From contig CM047426.1 of assembly GCA_026168455.1 (NCBI GenBank), positions 5,565,001 through 5,629,000 on the forward strand: 64,000 nucleotides of DNA, read 5' to 3'. Within the stretch, counting starts at the first letter, position 1. Each line of letters starts with the position of its first letter. This stretch comes from Theocolax elegans. Taxonomy: Eukaryota > Arthropoda > Insecta > Hymenoptera > Cerocephalidae. Made by a program: the position numbers and the translations under genes. Under the pieces are notes generated by a model. The model made no database searches and was not told where the DNA came from. It saw only the letters and a list, made by a program, of their open reading frames with translations. Shown here piece by piece: positions 34,232 to 46,935 of the stretch.

Positions 34232-35580
34232 ATAAGCGAAGTGTTGTCATGTTATGACCCGGCTTATCAAGACGGTGTCAGGCGCGAGTAGTTCACCTTA
34301 ACATTAAATTATTTTTGTTTTAATGTGAAACTACTGTCAGCTCCGGAGCCTCTTAGTTCTTATAAGTCACGATTATCATGTGTCACGTTACGTTTCTATA
34401 TCACGCGTCACGTAACGTTTCTATATCACGCGTCACGTAACGATTCTATATCACGCGTCACGTAACGTTTCTATATCAAGCGTCACTTAACTCTTCTATA
34501 TTACGCGTCGCGTAACGTTTGTCACAGATGGTAGATGGTGTTGTAGTTACGCGTGACGCCACGCTGGTCATGCAACATATAACTAGGTTCTCCTGACGTT
34601 ATATGTAACGTTACTCAAAATTGTTAAGTAAATTTGCAAACGTCACGTGTGACGGTCTAATAGGCGTAACTTTATTAAGTCGACGATTCTGTACTTACGT
34701 GTAGATGATGTGTCACGTTATCCGGCGTTAATACTTCTTGATGAAGATATTGTGTTTGTCGGTTTCTTTGGGTTTATTTAATGAAATTGAGATATATTTT
34801 GTGTTTATTTGATTGTTTATTTAATCTTTTTATTTTAACATAAGATTAAAACTACACGAATAGTCTTCGTGGCCAAATTCGAGTTTTATTTTCTCTTAAT
34901 ACAATTCTAAGTTTTTATATATTTTTCTAGAGACCTTGGTGAATCTCTGTTAGAAAAATATTTCGCGAATGAATTTATACAAATCTAACTACTCGTTTAG
35001 AAACCTTGGTGAATCTCTAAATTGAAGTAGCCTCCAAATGATCTATATATCTTATATCGCGATTAGCTTAAAAGGGCAAGCATGGGGACGATCCCTTATA
35101 TTTCAAGCTTTTATATACTTTTAAATTCTGTATATGAATTTCACAATATACTTACGTCGGAATCTAAAACGGCGGGCACTTCGCTCACTGTTACCACGAG
35201 TCTCACGAGATTCAAGAACAAGACTGAAGACTAAAGGCGTTATATGGTAAGTTCGCGGGTTTATAAAGACTCGAAAGAAAGATGGACTCGCGAATGTTCT
35301 AGAACCATATGAGAGTCGCGGGCCAATCAGTGATGAACGCGATTCAGATTCGGCGTAGGTGGGAGTAGTTAATAATTGTCAAATCGGCATGTTCGCAGGT
35401 CAGCGACCGACATCACTGCGTGTAACGACTGATTCAGCAAAATTTGTCAATTTATTTAAAGGCTTTATAGGTTAATTTTTATGAGTGCATATATATATCA
35501 GGATAAAATCAAAATTATTAAAAATGAATATTTGTAATAATGTAGACGTCTGTGTGGGACGTCACAGTCACACGTAACAC
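34232..35580. repeat. Repetitive, possibly LTR-derived segment with 25-bp tandem repeats
   Basis: Five tandem copies of a 25-bp unit (CGTCACGTAACGTTTCTATA plus TCACG) occupy about 34383-34510 and decay to the right. The segment opens with ATAAGCGAAGTGTTGTCA, similar to the 3' end of L2 LTRs, and closes with CACAGTCACACGTAACA, similar to an L2 terminus. It may be a distant L2-type LTR into which the L1 element inserted. No coding sequence. Confidence 0.5.
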
Positions 35581-38500
35581 GAATTTTTAATTAATTATTT
35601 CTAATTTATGGGTGGATTGATAATTATTAAAGAGAGTAGTAATTTTTTTTAAATTTTGTTTCATTTAACTCTTTCAGGGGCTGATTTTTGCTCTAGGTGA
35701 ATATTGAAAACTATATATAAGTGTATATATAATGTATATATAGATTTTTGGAGTCACCTATCCACTTTGAATGATAGATTTATAAAGTATAAAATATCGG
35801 AAATTTTTACAAGCATCAAGAAAGTACTTTATAACAAAGTTTTTTCGAGTTAGTTGATACAAATGTGAATATCAGAAATCTAAAATTCAAAATTTTTTTA
35901 TTATTTATTAATTTTTATTAGTATTTAATCAATATTACTACTCGTAAACGACTAATTATAGAGGTTTTCAAAGTAGCTGTTTTCGATTCTGATTCCAATT
36001 TTTAGATACATTTTGCAGTAGCATTTACTTGTGGTGAATTCTCTAAATTAGAACACAGTTATATTAGCCGAAAATGACAATAATATTCACGTTGAAAAAT
36101 CTGATTTCTAGCAATTTGAAAATAAATACCACCGTATGAAAAATTTTTAAACGAATATATTCAAATTATATTAAAATTATACACAAAAAAATGTTCAGAC
36201 CTATAGGAGTCGATACTTTGAACAAACCAATTTATTCTAAAAAAAACGCATTTTTTCAAATGTATTTGTTTACAATAAATTACAATTAATTATTAATTAT
36301 TTATTTATTATATTGTTTATTAATTATTTTTGGTTTATAAATGATTATAATTGTTTATAAACAAATTGCCTTATATAATTAATATTAAGAATGGTTATAA
36401 TGTTTATAATTAAATATCTTTAGATTTCTAATTTAATACTTTAAACTTTATTTTCCAAAGGATAATTATTAAAGTAACTAAATCAGAAACTTTATTTTCT
36501 GAAAAAATATTACAAATTATGTATAATATTAATGAGCTTTCAGTAATATTTCATAAACATGACAAAGTATCACAAAAACATGTCGTTTATTTATACTGTT
36601 CCGTAATTACATTTTGTAATAAATGAAGTTACATTAATCTTTTCAAATTATTACTTTCTTTCTTACGCTCAAGGAACATTAGTATTTTCTTTTATACCAT
36701 TGACACGTAAATATATATATCCATCGTGAGATCTTTTAAAAATAAAAAAGGCATTTTTTTTATAGAAAATGTGTATTTATTATAAATTAATTTTTTATGG
36801 ACTTATTTATTAAACAATTATTTATAAGAAAATAATTTATTACAAAATCTATGAATTGAAAAATTTGTTCATTAAAAAATTTATTTACCGAGAAATATGT
36901 TTATTAAGAAATTTATTTAATGAGAAATTTATTTACCAAAAAATTTATTTATTAAAAAATTCATTTACTGAGATATTTATTTATTGAGAAAAGTTATTTA
37001 TAAAATGAACTATTTATCAAATAATTTATCTAATAAAAAGCTACTACATGAAAATATTTTTTTTACAGTTGTTCAATTTATTTTAAATATTCTTCAATTA
37101 ACTAACAATCAAATTCCATGTCGAGAGTTCCAAAGATACACAAAGTAAAGATATGATTTACAATACAGAACTTCGGTAACAATATTTCAAGTATTCGCTG
37201 TATTAAACTGGATTACTATTAGCATTTTTTTATTATTTCCTGGATAAGCCAAAGGAAGTATTTTAATTTAATTGCTCTTCTTAGAGAGAGGTTTTACGAT
37301 TGTTACGCGCATAAAGTTTTGCAGAGCTTTCGCGATAGCTTTTTTCTAACACATCGATGTACAATTCGTAAAATTATTACTCGATCGAATATATCGCATT
37401 ATTCCTCTTTTTGTATATCTTGGATTCTTTGCTTGCTATATATGCAGAAAAGCGAAGTACAATTCATGATAGAATATATATATATTTCTATCTACCATAT
37501 TAGCGAAGAAATTAAAATTATCGATAGTTATACAAAGAGAAGTGCAAACGAAATGTAAATGTAAAATGTTGGACTTAATAATTGATAGGGTAATTTAGAT
37601 TATTATACGCGCGTGATGGAGTTACGTGAACTTTAATTTCTTTTTGTAACACAATATTTCAAGGGTAAAAAAATAATAAAATATTAATAAAATATTTTTT
37701 TTTATTTTTTAAAGGTAAAATGTAATGTGCAGTGTATGTAAAATCGAAATCAATTTTTGCGTAAAAATATTGATTTTAAAATTCATTACAAGGATAAACA
37801 TTATTTTTCTTTTTTCGTCTATTTCTTTAAAGTTGCTTCATCATTTCTGTCAGTAGCCACTACTTATTGATAGACATCTTGTACATTTGTGTAAATGAAT
37901 GATTTTATATATTAATAATAAATTATATTTACTTACTTTGTACATAAATAAGTGTGATATTCAGTAAAAAAAAAGTAAGAAACAGAATCAATAAAACTTT
38001 GTGGAAACGAGCCACCTGTAAAGTGTATAATCAAATATCGGTACAACAGTGTCAATTTATAATTAATGTAAATATATAAATTTATGCTTAATTCAACAAG
38101 AATAATTTAAGAAAATATCGGAATAAATTAAACTTTGTAGAGAGTATGTGTGCAAGGTATTACATATACTGGAAGTTGATAATTTAACTTGGACAGTATG
38201 CACATCACTGTGTAAGTAGATTTACTCCGTATATAGTCAGGCAATGTTCGTATAACGTATATTGTAACTCGGCGAGTATCAGTTTTCTCAAAATTACGAG
38301 GGATAATTCCACACGAACCTTTTTTTAATTATTAATTAATTTATTTATAAACAAATATTTGAAGAAAATTTACTAATTTTGGTGTCTAATAGTACATTTT
38401 GTAACAATTTCGTAAAAAGTTACAACCGAGTGTGGGAAAAAGGACGAGGTTCGGCGAAGTCGGACCGAGTGTTTTTTTGTTCGACGACATTAGAATTTCC

Positions 38501-40194
38501 TAACGCACGTGTTGCGAACGATATTTTTCATTACAGTGAGCGAGAAATTGCATTTTAAAAAATGTACGCAATGCGTAAAATGCGATTTCACGCACATGTG
38601 TAACAAAAAAAAATGTGCCACTATTATTTAATAGAAAATTTTTCTACGAATTTTTACAAACTCGTTAAGTATTAAGAAATAAAAAATAATTTTTTTCGAT
38701 AAGAGAAAAATAAAATTTTAATAAATAAAATAACTTGTTATATCAAACATTGTAAGTGTATATATTTTGCAGAATAGAAAAAAGTATTAACCTTTTCTTC
38801 ATTACAATTTTCACGGAAATTCTTGTAAATTCTTTTACGACTACCAGTAAATTTTAACTATAAACTCTATATTAACCTTTTTTTACACTCACAGATTATT
38901 CTTTTCATTATTCTGAGTGTAGTAAAATAAGTAGGAGGTGAAGAAAAATGTAAATTCGACAAAAGTCACGTCTCTGAAATTACCGGGTGTAGGTTAAGAG
39001 CGTTCGTTAAACGCGAAAATTATTCGCATGGATCCAAAACCTTGTATGTAACCACATCCTAAAAGATTCCTGAGCTTTTCCTTTGTGTTTGATATATTCG
39101 AGTATTAAAAGGATTATTCCGAGCTTTTTGTGGGTGGTTGATTTTGAAAAGTTTTTTAATCATACTTTTACTTTAATGAGCAATATTTCTAATGGTCTTT
39201 TTTGACTTTTTGTGGTAATTGATATTTAAGTATTGAAATTATTAATTTGAGTTTTTTTTATAAAACTTTGGAAATTTTTAAGACGTGTATTTCTGTTTGG
39301 GTTAAGTAGTATTACTTATAGTTTTCTATTAAATTGAGATTTTGCTGGTTTTTAAAGGGGGATTTTTTTAATTTACAGTTTGTTTATTCTATCACCCTAA
39401 ACCCTTAAAATGTAAAAAAATTGACGATGGAATTAGTGAATCAACAACTCTACACTTTTAATAAGTGTAAATTATGAGAATTGCACTTCTCCAAAATAGT
39501 AAATCGTAGAATTGCACTTTTCACAAATATAAAATCTACGAATTGCACATTTCAAAATAATAAAATGTGAGAATTGGACATTTCAAAATTGTAATCCTCG
39601 CATTTTACATTTGTCAAAAGTGTAATATTGTCGATTTATAAATATTAGTATTTGTTTTTTACATTTTAGGATTTGAAATATGTATATTTGATATTCTAAT
39701 ATTTAAATGATTAATTTAAATTTTCTATTAAAATAAGAAAATTAAAAAAAAATTTTAGATGATCGTTTTTCTTACTAGTTTTTTCTTTCTTACGTATTTT
39801 TTTCTTACTGAACTTCTTAATAATTTTGTTTCTCAAGTTTTTTAATTCAATTCTGTCAGCAATCATTGGGTTTTTCTATCCCTTCCGTGCTTGATATTCA
39901 ACTATTAAAGAAATCAAGAAGACTTCAAATTCGAATTTAAAACTATTTTAAACCTCGATTTTTTTATTAATAATAAATAATCATTCTATTTAATTAATCA
40001 CCGATCACTTAACCCTTTTCAGACCCAATATACGGAAATGAAAAACTTTAAATAAAAAAAATTATAACGTAAAATATTAAAAATAGAAAAAAACTATTTT
40101 ATTAGTATTTTTAGATTAAATAGGAAAAATATGAAAAAAATCTAAATTAATTCACGTCTGTAAGGGTAAATTAATAAAAATATTTACCTTTTAA
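35581..40194. other. AT-rich DNA, no supported gene
   Basis: Long AT-rich stretch with repeated AATTTATTTA-type sequence at 36780-37030. The segment 38430-38590 is GC-balanced (GACGAGGTTCGGCGAAGTCG) and may be part of a dispersed repeat. No ORF above 80 codons. Confidence 0.55.
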
Positions 40195-40868
40195 TACCGT
40201 TAAAAAAAATGTACATCCTGACCACTATATATAGTCTTTTTCGCATCCTATTTCCTTTTCGCAACACTACATTAAATAATTTCCAAAAATTAAATAACTC
40301 CACTCTAACTATCCCGAGACCAACAGTTCAACTTTTCACACTCAAATGAGAAAAAAACCGCACATCATAGGTTATATATATACTATTTCAAAAGTTTCGC
40401 ATTGCAGGATCGAGGAGTTGAAATTTGCGTTCTCTCTTCCTCTTCGGTGCTATTTTCGTAATCACGACTTTGGCGAACTCTTATTACGAAATTAAGCTTC
40501 TGTGTGCGGCGTACCAAACCGAATGTCTCAGAGGTGTAGGAACGAACAAACGAACGAACGACAGTCGACTTCGACGTTGAAGCTACTCGAAACAAGTTTC
40601 CGGTATGCTAGCAATACTATATCATGGGCAAATTACTCGGTGTCTATACTTTGCGACAACCAGAATTTAATTGTCCTGTTATTATTATCGTTATTATTTC
40701 GTGCTATTGAAAGACCGGAGTTGTAATTATATCGTGGAAGAAGTTTACTTTTATGAGTTCGAAGGTGTAGTCGAAATTTATTTTAAATTATTTTTAATTT
40801 GGAAGTTATTCTTTGATGAGAGAAGAATCGATCGTTATGGTGATTTATTAATTTTTTAAAATTTTTTT
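40195..40868. repeat. Direct repeat, copy 1
   Basis: About 665 bp matching 42649-43322 essentially base for base (offset 2454 bp), including three identical small ORFs (70, 74 and 62 codons). It starts TACCGTTAAAAAAAATGTAC. A recent duplication or a terminal-repeat pair. No TG...CA ends and no target duplication are seen. Confidence 0.85.
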
Positions 40869-42147
40869 ATTTAAAAATAATTTAGTAAACTACGATGTAA
40901 AGAAATTCGTTTGAAATAATGATTCAGAATTTTAAATAATTTTTTAAATGATTGAAGTAATGTTGATTTGTGGATAGAAAGAGAATCGTTTAAAATCGTG
41001 ATTTAAATAATTTATTCTTATTTTTTTAATTTCGAAATAATGCGAAAGCTGAATTGAAAGAGAATTATTAAGATTCGTGATTTATAAATTTTAATTAATT
41101 TTTAATAGTTTTTATTCCGAGAAAAATGCAGAATGGTAAGTAGAAAGAGAATCGTTGAGAATCATGATTTATAAAATTTTAATAATTTAATTTAATTTAA
41201 CAATCTGGAAATACTTTTGTAAACCGTAATGTGGTACAATGAATAGAAAAATCGTATGATTTACGAATTAAAAATCAATTTTTAACGAATACCTCCAATT
41301 AGAAATAATGCATAATAAAAAACAGAAAGAAATTCGTATTCGAACTTATGATTCACCATCTGTTTGAAGACATCTCAGAGGAATTTTCCTACCGCGATGA
41401 CGTAAAAATTGGATGAAAATATTTTTTCTTTTTGCCAAACAAAATTTTCCGTGCAATCGCAATTTTTTGTTGCTGTACGACTTTTTACACTCGCGGATGA
41501 AAAAAATGTGATAAAAATAAAGGAAGAAAAAAGAAAGATAATATATTGTTTATGTTGAACAATTGACTAGAATACCGGATCGTTGATCTTAGTGGCATAT
41601 CGCATATATATCGACAGCCATCAATTTTCCGAACGTGGAAAATACGTTGGAGTGCAAAAAAAACTAAAGAAAACTTTCTCTCTCTCTCTCTCTCTCTCTA
41701 CACACATTCTACCGAGACAAATAAAAAAGAATGAGTAAAAGCAAACAATACAAAAAAAAAGAAAAAATGAGAAACGAAGCTCGAAAAGATCGAAAATTCA
41801 ATTCAGCTCGTTTCTACGAAAAGGGACAAAGTGGGGGGACGGGCGGGGGCGTGAGGAAAAAAGAAACACATACGCACATGCACAGTGTACAAAACTTTGT
41901 TTTTGCATTCATCTCTCGTGTATATATACGTATACAGAATATATAGTTTATTTTCTTCGTTTTTTTAGGTGGGACACGCGGCTCAGTTGGCGCGTTAATG
42001 AATAATTCACCGAGTCATTTGCATGTGGCCGGTGGGTCAAACAGGTCGCGAACTTCATTTCGACTTTACGGCGTACTAATGGCTCTCTGGGTTTTCCCAG
42101 ACCTCTGGTCTACGCGTAAGCTAGAAGAAATTTCGTGATGTATATAC

Positions 42148-42179
<32 letters not shown>

Positions 42180-42648
42180 ATATGCGTATGTGTGTAGGGT
42201 GCATGAAACAACTGGCGATAGGATGATGTAGCTGGGCTGTAAGGTACAGGTCAACATTAGAGTGTGATTAAAGACCATAACGAGCCCCCTGTGAGTAGCT
42301 TTTGTACTTGAAAATTTCTTGGTGTACCGGGGTGAATGGGTTCATTAATTCAAATTTTGATTATTTTAGATATTCTACCTCTCGGTCTCTTGCTTTTGCG
42401 TTCTTGTTGTTGTGGATAATGTATATTTTGTCCTATATTTTTAACGAATTAGTATGCATGGTTTAATCGGAGATATATTCGTATGTGTATATTTTTTTTT
42501 TTTGCTAATATTAAGGGTATTATTTGGTGGGGAATTATTTTTGTTAAATATTTTATTTTGTGGGTTATTGTTGGAAATTAATTTTTTTGCACTTTTATTT
42601 ATCAACAATTTTTTACGTAGAAAGAAATTATTCCGTTTCGAAAATTTT
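40869..42648. other. Single-copy spacer between the direct repeats
   Basis: AT-rich, with (TC)n at about 41678-41700 and a TA/TG microsatellite at 42138-42195. A GC-balanced block at 41950-42120 (including ATTTGCAT) may be regulatory. No transposon gene. Confidence 0.5.
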
Positions 42649-43322
42649 TACCGTTAAAAAAAATGTACATCCTGACCACTATATATAGTCTTTTTCGCAT
42701 CCTATTTCCTTTTCGCAACACTACATTAAATAATTTCCAAAAATTAAATAACTCCACTCTAACTATCCCGAGACCAACAGTTCAACTTTTCACACTCAAA
42801 TGAGAAAAAAACCGCACATCATAGGTTATATATATACTATTTCAAAAGTTTCGCATTGCAGGATCGAGGAGTTGAAATTTGCGTTCTCTCTTCCTCTTCG
42901 GTGCTATTTTCGTAATCACGACTTTGGCGAACTCTTATTACGAAATTAAGCTTCTGTGTGCGGCGTACCAAACCGAATGTCTCAGAGGTGTAGGAACGAA
43001 CAAACGAACGAACGACAGTCGACTTCGACGTTGAAGCTACTCGAAACAAGTTTCCGGTATGCTAGCAATACTATATCATGGGCAAATTACTCGGTGTCTA
43101 TACTTTGCGACAACCAGAATTTAATTGTCCTGTTATTATTATCGTTATTATTTCGTGCTATTGAAAGACCGGAGTTGTAATTATATCGTGGAAGAAGTTT
43201 ACTTTTATGAGTTCGAAGGTGTAGTCGAAATTTATTTTAAATTATTTTTAATTTGGAAGTTATTCTTTGATGAGAGAAGAATCGATCGTTATGGTGATTT
43301 ATTAATTTTTTAAATTTTTTTA
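42649..43322. repeat. Direct repeat, copy 2
   Basis: Second copy of 40195-40868. Its right edge runs straight into the duplicated block at 43316. Confidence 0.85.
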
Positions 43323-46300
43323 TTTATTATTTTTCCACGTCAATAAATGATTATTCTCGAAAAGTTATTACATTATACTTTCCTTAATATATTTCATACA
43401 CTTTGATCCTAAAATTTCATTCAAATTTTTCATTCAATATTTCAATCCTGTACGTGAATGGATAAACATAAATAAAAATAGATTCCTGTATTTTATGAAA
43501 TATCCTTCCCGTCAAATATTTGTACCTGATATACGTGTATTTTTCAAATTTAAAAACAATTTTAATAACATTTTCAATTACTGTGTTCTTGCCAAGAAAT
43601 GGTCGATTATGTATAATTTATTTAATTTTATTTAAAAAATGATTCAATTCTTAATAATCAAGTTAGATTCCTCTAAATTAAGGTAACTCATCTTTTTAAG
43701 AATATATTAAACTTTTTTTCTTTTTCTGTAATTATTAAAATTTTTTTACAAAATCAAATGTCTTTCATAAAAAACTAGAAATTATAGTGTATGTAATAGA
43801 AGTAATTTTTTTTTGTTTTTAAATTTTTATTTATTTATTATTTTTCCACGTCAATAAATGATTATTCTCGAAAAGTTATTACATTATACTTTCCTTAATA
43901 TATTTCATACACTTTGATCCTAAAATTTCATTCAAATTTTTCATTCAATATTTCAATCCTGTACGTGAATGGATAAACATAAATAAAAATAGATTCCTGG
44001 CATGTGGAATGCTAGCGTCAAGAAATCAATTATGAATGAATGAATAAGATGAATATATAGTTATAGTTGGAACTATAGAACTATATATTCTATAGAACTA
44101 TCTAACTATAGAACTATATATTCTATAGAACTATCTAACTATAGAACTATATATTCTATAGAACTATCTAACTATAGAACTATATATTCTATAGAACTAT
44201 CTAACTATAGAACTATATATTCTATAGAACTATCTAACTATAGAACTATATATTCTATAGAACTATCTAACTATAGAACTATATATTCTATAGAACTATC
44301 TAACTATAGAACTATATATTCTATAGAACTATCTAACTATAGAACTATATATTCTATAGAACTATCTAACTATAGAACTATATATTCTATAGAACTATCT
44401 AACTATAGAACTATATATTCTATAGAACTATCTAACTATAGAACTATATATTCTATAGAACTATCTAACTATAGAACTATATATTCTATAGAACTATCTA
44501 ACTATAGAACTATATATTCTATAGAACTATCTAACTATAGAACTATATATTCTATAGAACTATCTAACTATAGAACTATATATTCTATAGAACTATCTAA
44601 CTATAGAACTATATATTCTATAGAACTATCTAACTATAGAACTATATATTCTATAGAACTATCTAACTATAGAACTATATATTCTATAGAACTATCTAAC
44701 TATAGAACTATATATTCTATAGAACTATCTAACTATAGAACTATATATTCTATAGAACTATCTAACTATAGAACTATATATTCTATAGAACTATCTAACT
44801 ATAGAACTATATATTCTATAGAACTATCTAACTATAGAACTATATATTCTATAGAACTATCTAACTATAGAACTATATATTCTATAGAACTATCTAACTA
44901 TAGAACTATATATTCTATAGAACTATCTAACTATAGAACTATATATTCTATAGAACTATCTAACTATAGAACTATATATTCTATAGAACTATCTAACTAT
45001 AGAACTATATATTCTATAGAACTATCTAACTATAGAACTATATATTCTATAGAACTATCTAACTATAGAACTATATATTCTATAGAACTATCTAACTATA
45101 GAACTATATATTCTATAGAACTATCTAACTATAGAACTATATATTCTATAGAACTATCTAACTATAGAACTATATATTCTATAGAACTATCTAACTATAG
45201 AACTATATATTCTATAGAACTATCTAACTATAGAACTATATATTCTATAGAACTATCTAACTATAGAACTATATATTCTATAGAACTATCTAACTATAGA
45301 ACTATATATTCTATAGAACTATCTAACTATAGAACTATATATTCTATAGAACTATCTAACTATAGAACTATATATTCTATAGAACTATCTAACTATAGAA
45401 CTATATATTCTATAGAACTATCTAACTATAGAACTATATATTCTATAGAACTATCTAACTATAGAACTATATATTCTATAGAACTATCTAACTATAGAAC
45501 TATATATTCTATAGAACTATCTAACTATAGAACTATATATTCTATAGAACTATCTAACTATAGAACTATATATTCTATAGAACTATCTAACTATAGAACT
45601 ATATATTCTATAGAACTATCTAACTATAGAACTATATATTCTATAGAACTTCCGTTCGAAAAATTTGTTTAAAAAATTTATTGTCTCATTTGTCCCGAAA
45701 ACTAGATGTTTAAATTTTATAGATTTTTTACGTGACACGTGGTAATAATTTATACACACAGAATGATAAATAGACACTGTCAGTTTAAAGTTGTAAAATT
45801 CAAAAACGTACAAAATAAAGTTCAGACTAATTTCAGCACCATGTGCAATTCTTAATTTTTGAATTGAAGATTTTAGAGGTAATTGAATAGTAGATGTAAT
45901 TTCTCATTAATGCTTTGATTTCTACTAAGATTTTTTTATAAATTATACAATTCTCACTCGCAAAGTTTTTTTGGTTGATAAAAATAGATTCCTGTATTTT
46001 ATGAAATATCCTTCCCGTCAAATATTTGTACCTGATATACGTGTATTTTTCAAATTTAAAAACAATTTTAATAACATTTTCAATTACTGTGTTCTTGCCA
46101 AGAAATGGTCGATTATGTATAATTTATTTAATTTTATTTAAAAAATGATTCAATTCTTAATAATCAAGTTAGATTCCTCTAAATTAAGGTAACTCATCTT
46201 TTTAAGAATATATTAAACTTTTTTTCTTTTTCTGTAATTATTAAAATTTTTTTACAAAATCAAATGTCTTTCATAAAAAACTAGAAATTATAGTGTATGT

Positions 46301-46508
46301 AATAGAAGTAATTTTTTTTTGTTTTTTAAATTTTTTATTTATTTATTATTTTTCCACGTCAATAAATGATTATTCTCGAAAAGTTATTACATTATACTTT
46401 CCTTAATATATTTCATACACTTTGATCCTAAAATTTCATTCAAATTTTTCATTCAATATTTCAATCCTGTACGTGAATGGATAAACATAAATAAAAATAG
46501 ATTCCTGG
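43316..46508. repeat. Nested segmental duplications around a minisatellite
   Basis: Block R (TTTTTCCACGTCAATAAATG to AAATAGATTCCTG) occurs at 43316-43490, 43831-44006 and 46325-46506. Block S (from TATTTTATGAAATATCC on) occurs at 43490-43830 and 45990-46325. The junction R then GGCATGTGGAATGCTAGCG leads into the 33-bp array at 44.06 kb and into a short remnant of it at 46.56 kb. Copies are almost identical, so the events are recent. Assembly error must be considered. Confidence 0.8.
44072..45650. repeat. 33-bp minisatellite, about 48 copies
   Basis: A highly homogeneous head-to-tail array with a 33-bp period made of two related halves, AGAACTATATATTCTAT and AGAACTATCTAACTAT. The copies are virtually identical, which implies recent expansion. 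It is not coding. Confidence 0.95.
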
Positions 46509-46558
46509 CATGTGGAATGCTAGCGTCAAGAAATCAATTATGAATGAATGAATAAGAT

Positions 46559-46640
46559 GAATATATAGTTATAGTTGGAACTATAGAACTATATATTCTA
46601 TAGAACTATCTAACTATAGAACTATATAATATATAGTTAC
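46559..46640. repeat. Unexpanded copy of the minisatellite locus
   Basis: Same left flank (GAATATATAGTTATAGTTGG) as the array at 44.06 kb, followed by only about two units. It shows the pre-expansion state. Confidence 0.8.
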
Positions 46641-46679
46641 ATATATATGTATAGTTGGAAGCTATTGCTGTGATATCAC

Positions 46680-46935
46680 AGCGAAGCTAACCAACTTTGT
46701 TTTTTAGTTTTAAGATTGTAATGCGGACCTACGAACAGGGTATTATATTTCTCTCTGTAGGATTCGAGGAGTTGTAGTGGGTTATTGTTGTAAGCTAATT
46801 ACTGCACTGTAACCACCTGCGAATGTTGTGTGTAAGAGATTTTGTATATTTTATGTATTTTATATATGATGTATGTGGAATCTATGTAACTCTGGATATA
46901 AATAAATAAATAAATAAATAAGTAAATAAATTTAG
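46680..46935 (+). mobile_element. Probable LINE 3' end
   Basis: A GC-balanced stretch (AATGCGGACCTACGAACAGG, GTAACCACCTGCGAATG) ends in GTAACTCTGGATATAAATAA and (ATAA)n, like 3' untranslated tails of Jockey/CR1-type LINEs. No coding part remains. Confidence 0.45.

Noticed and set aside
40383..43313. Identical 70, 74 and 62-codon ORFs present twice
   Set aside because: Identity is explained by the recent direct duplication and not by selection on protein. No recognisable motifs.
44072..45650. Regular repeats resembling a CRISPR array
   Set aside because: There are no unique spacers. It is a head-to-tail 33-bp minisatellite in eukaryotic DNA.
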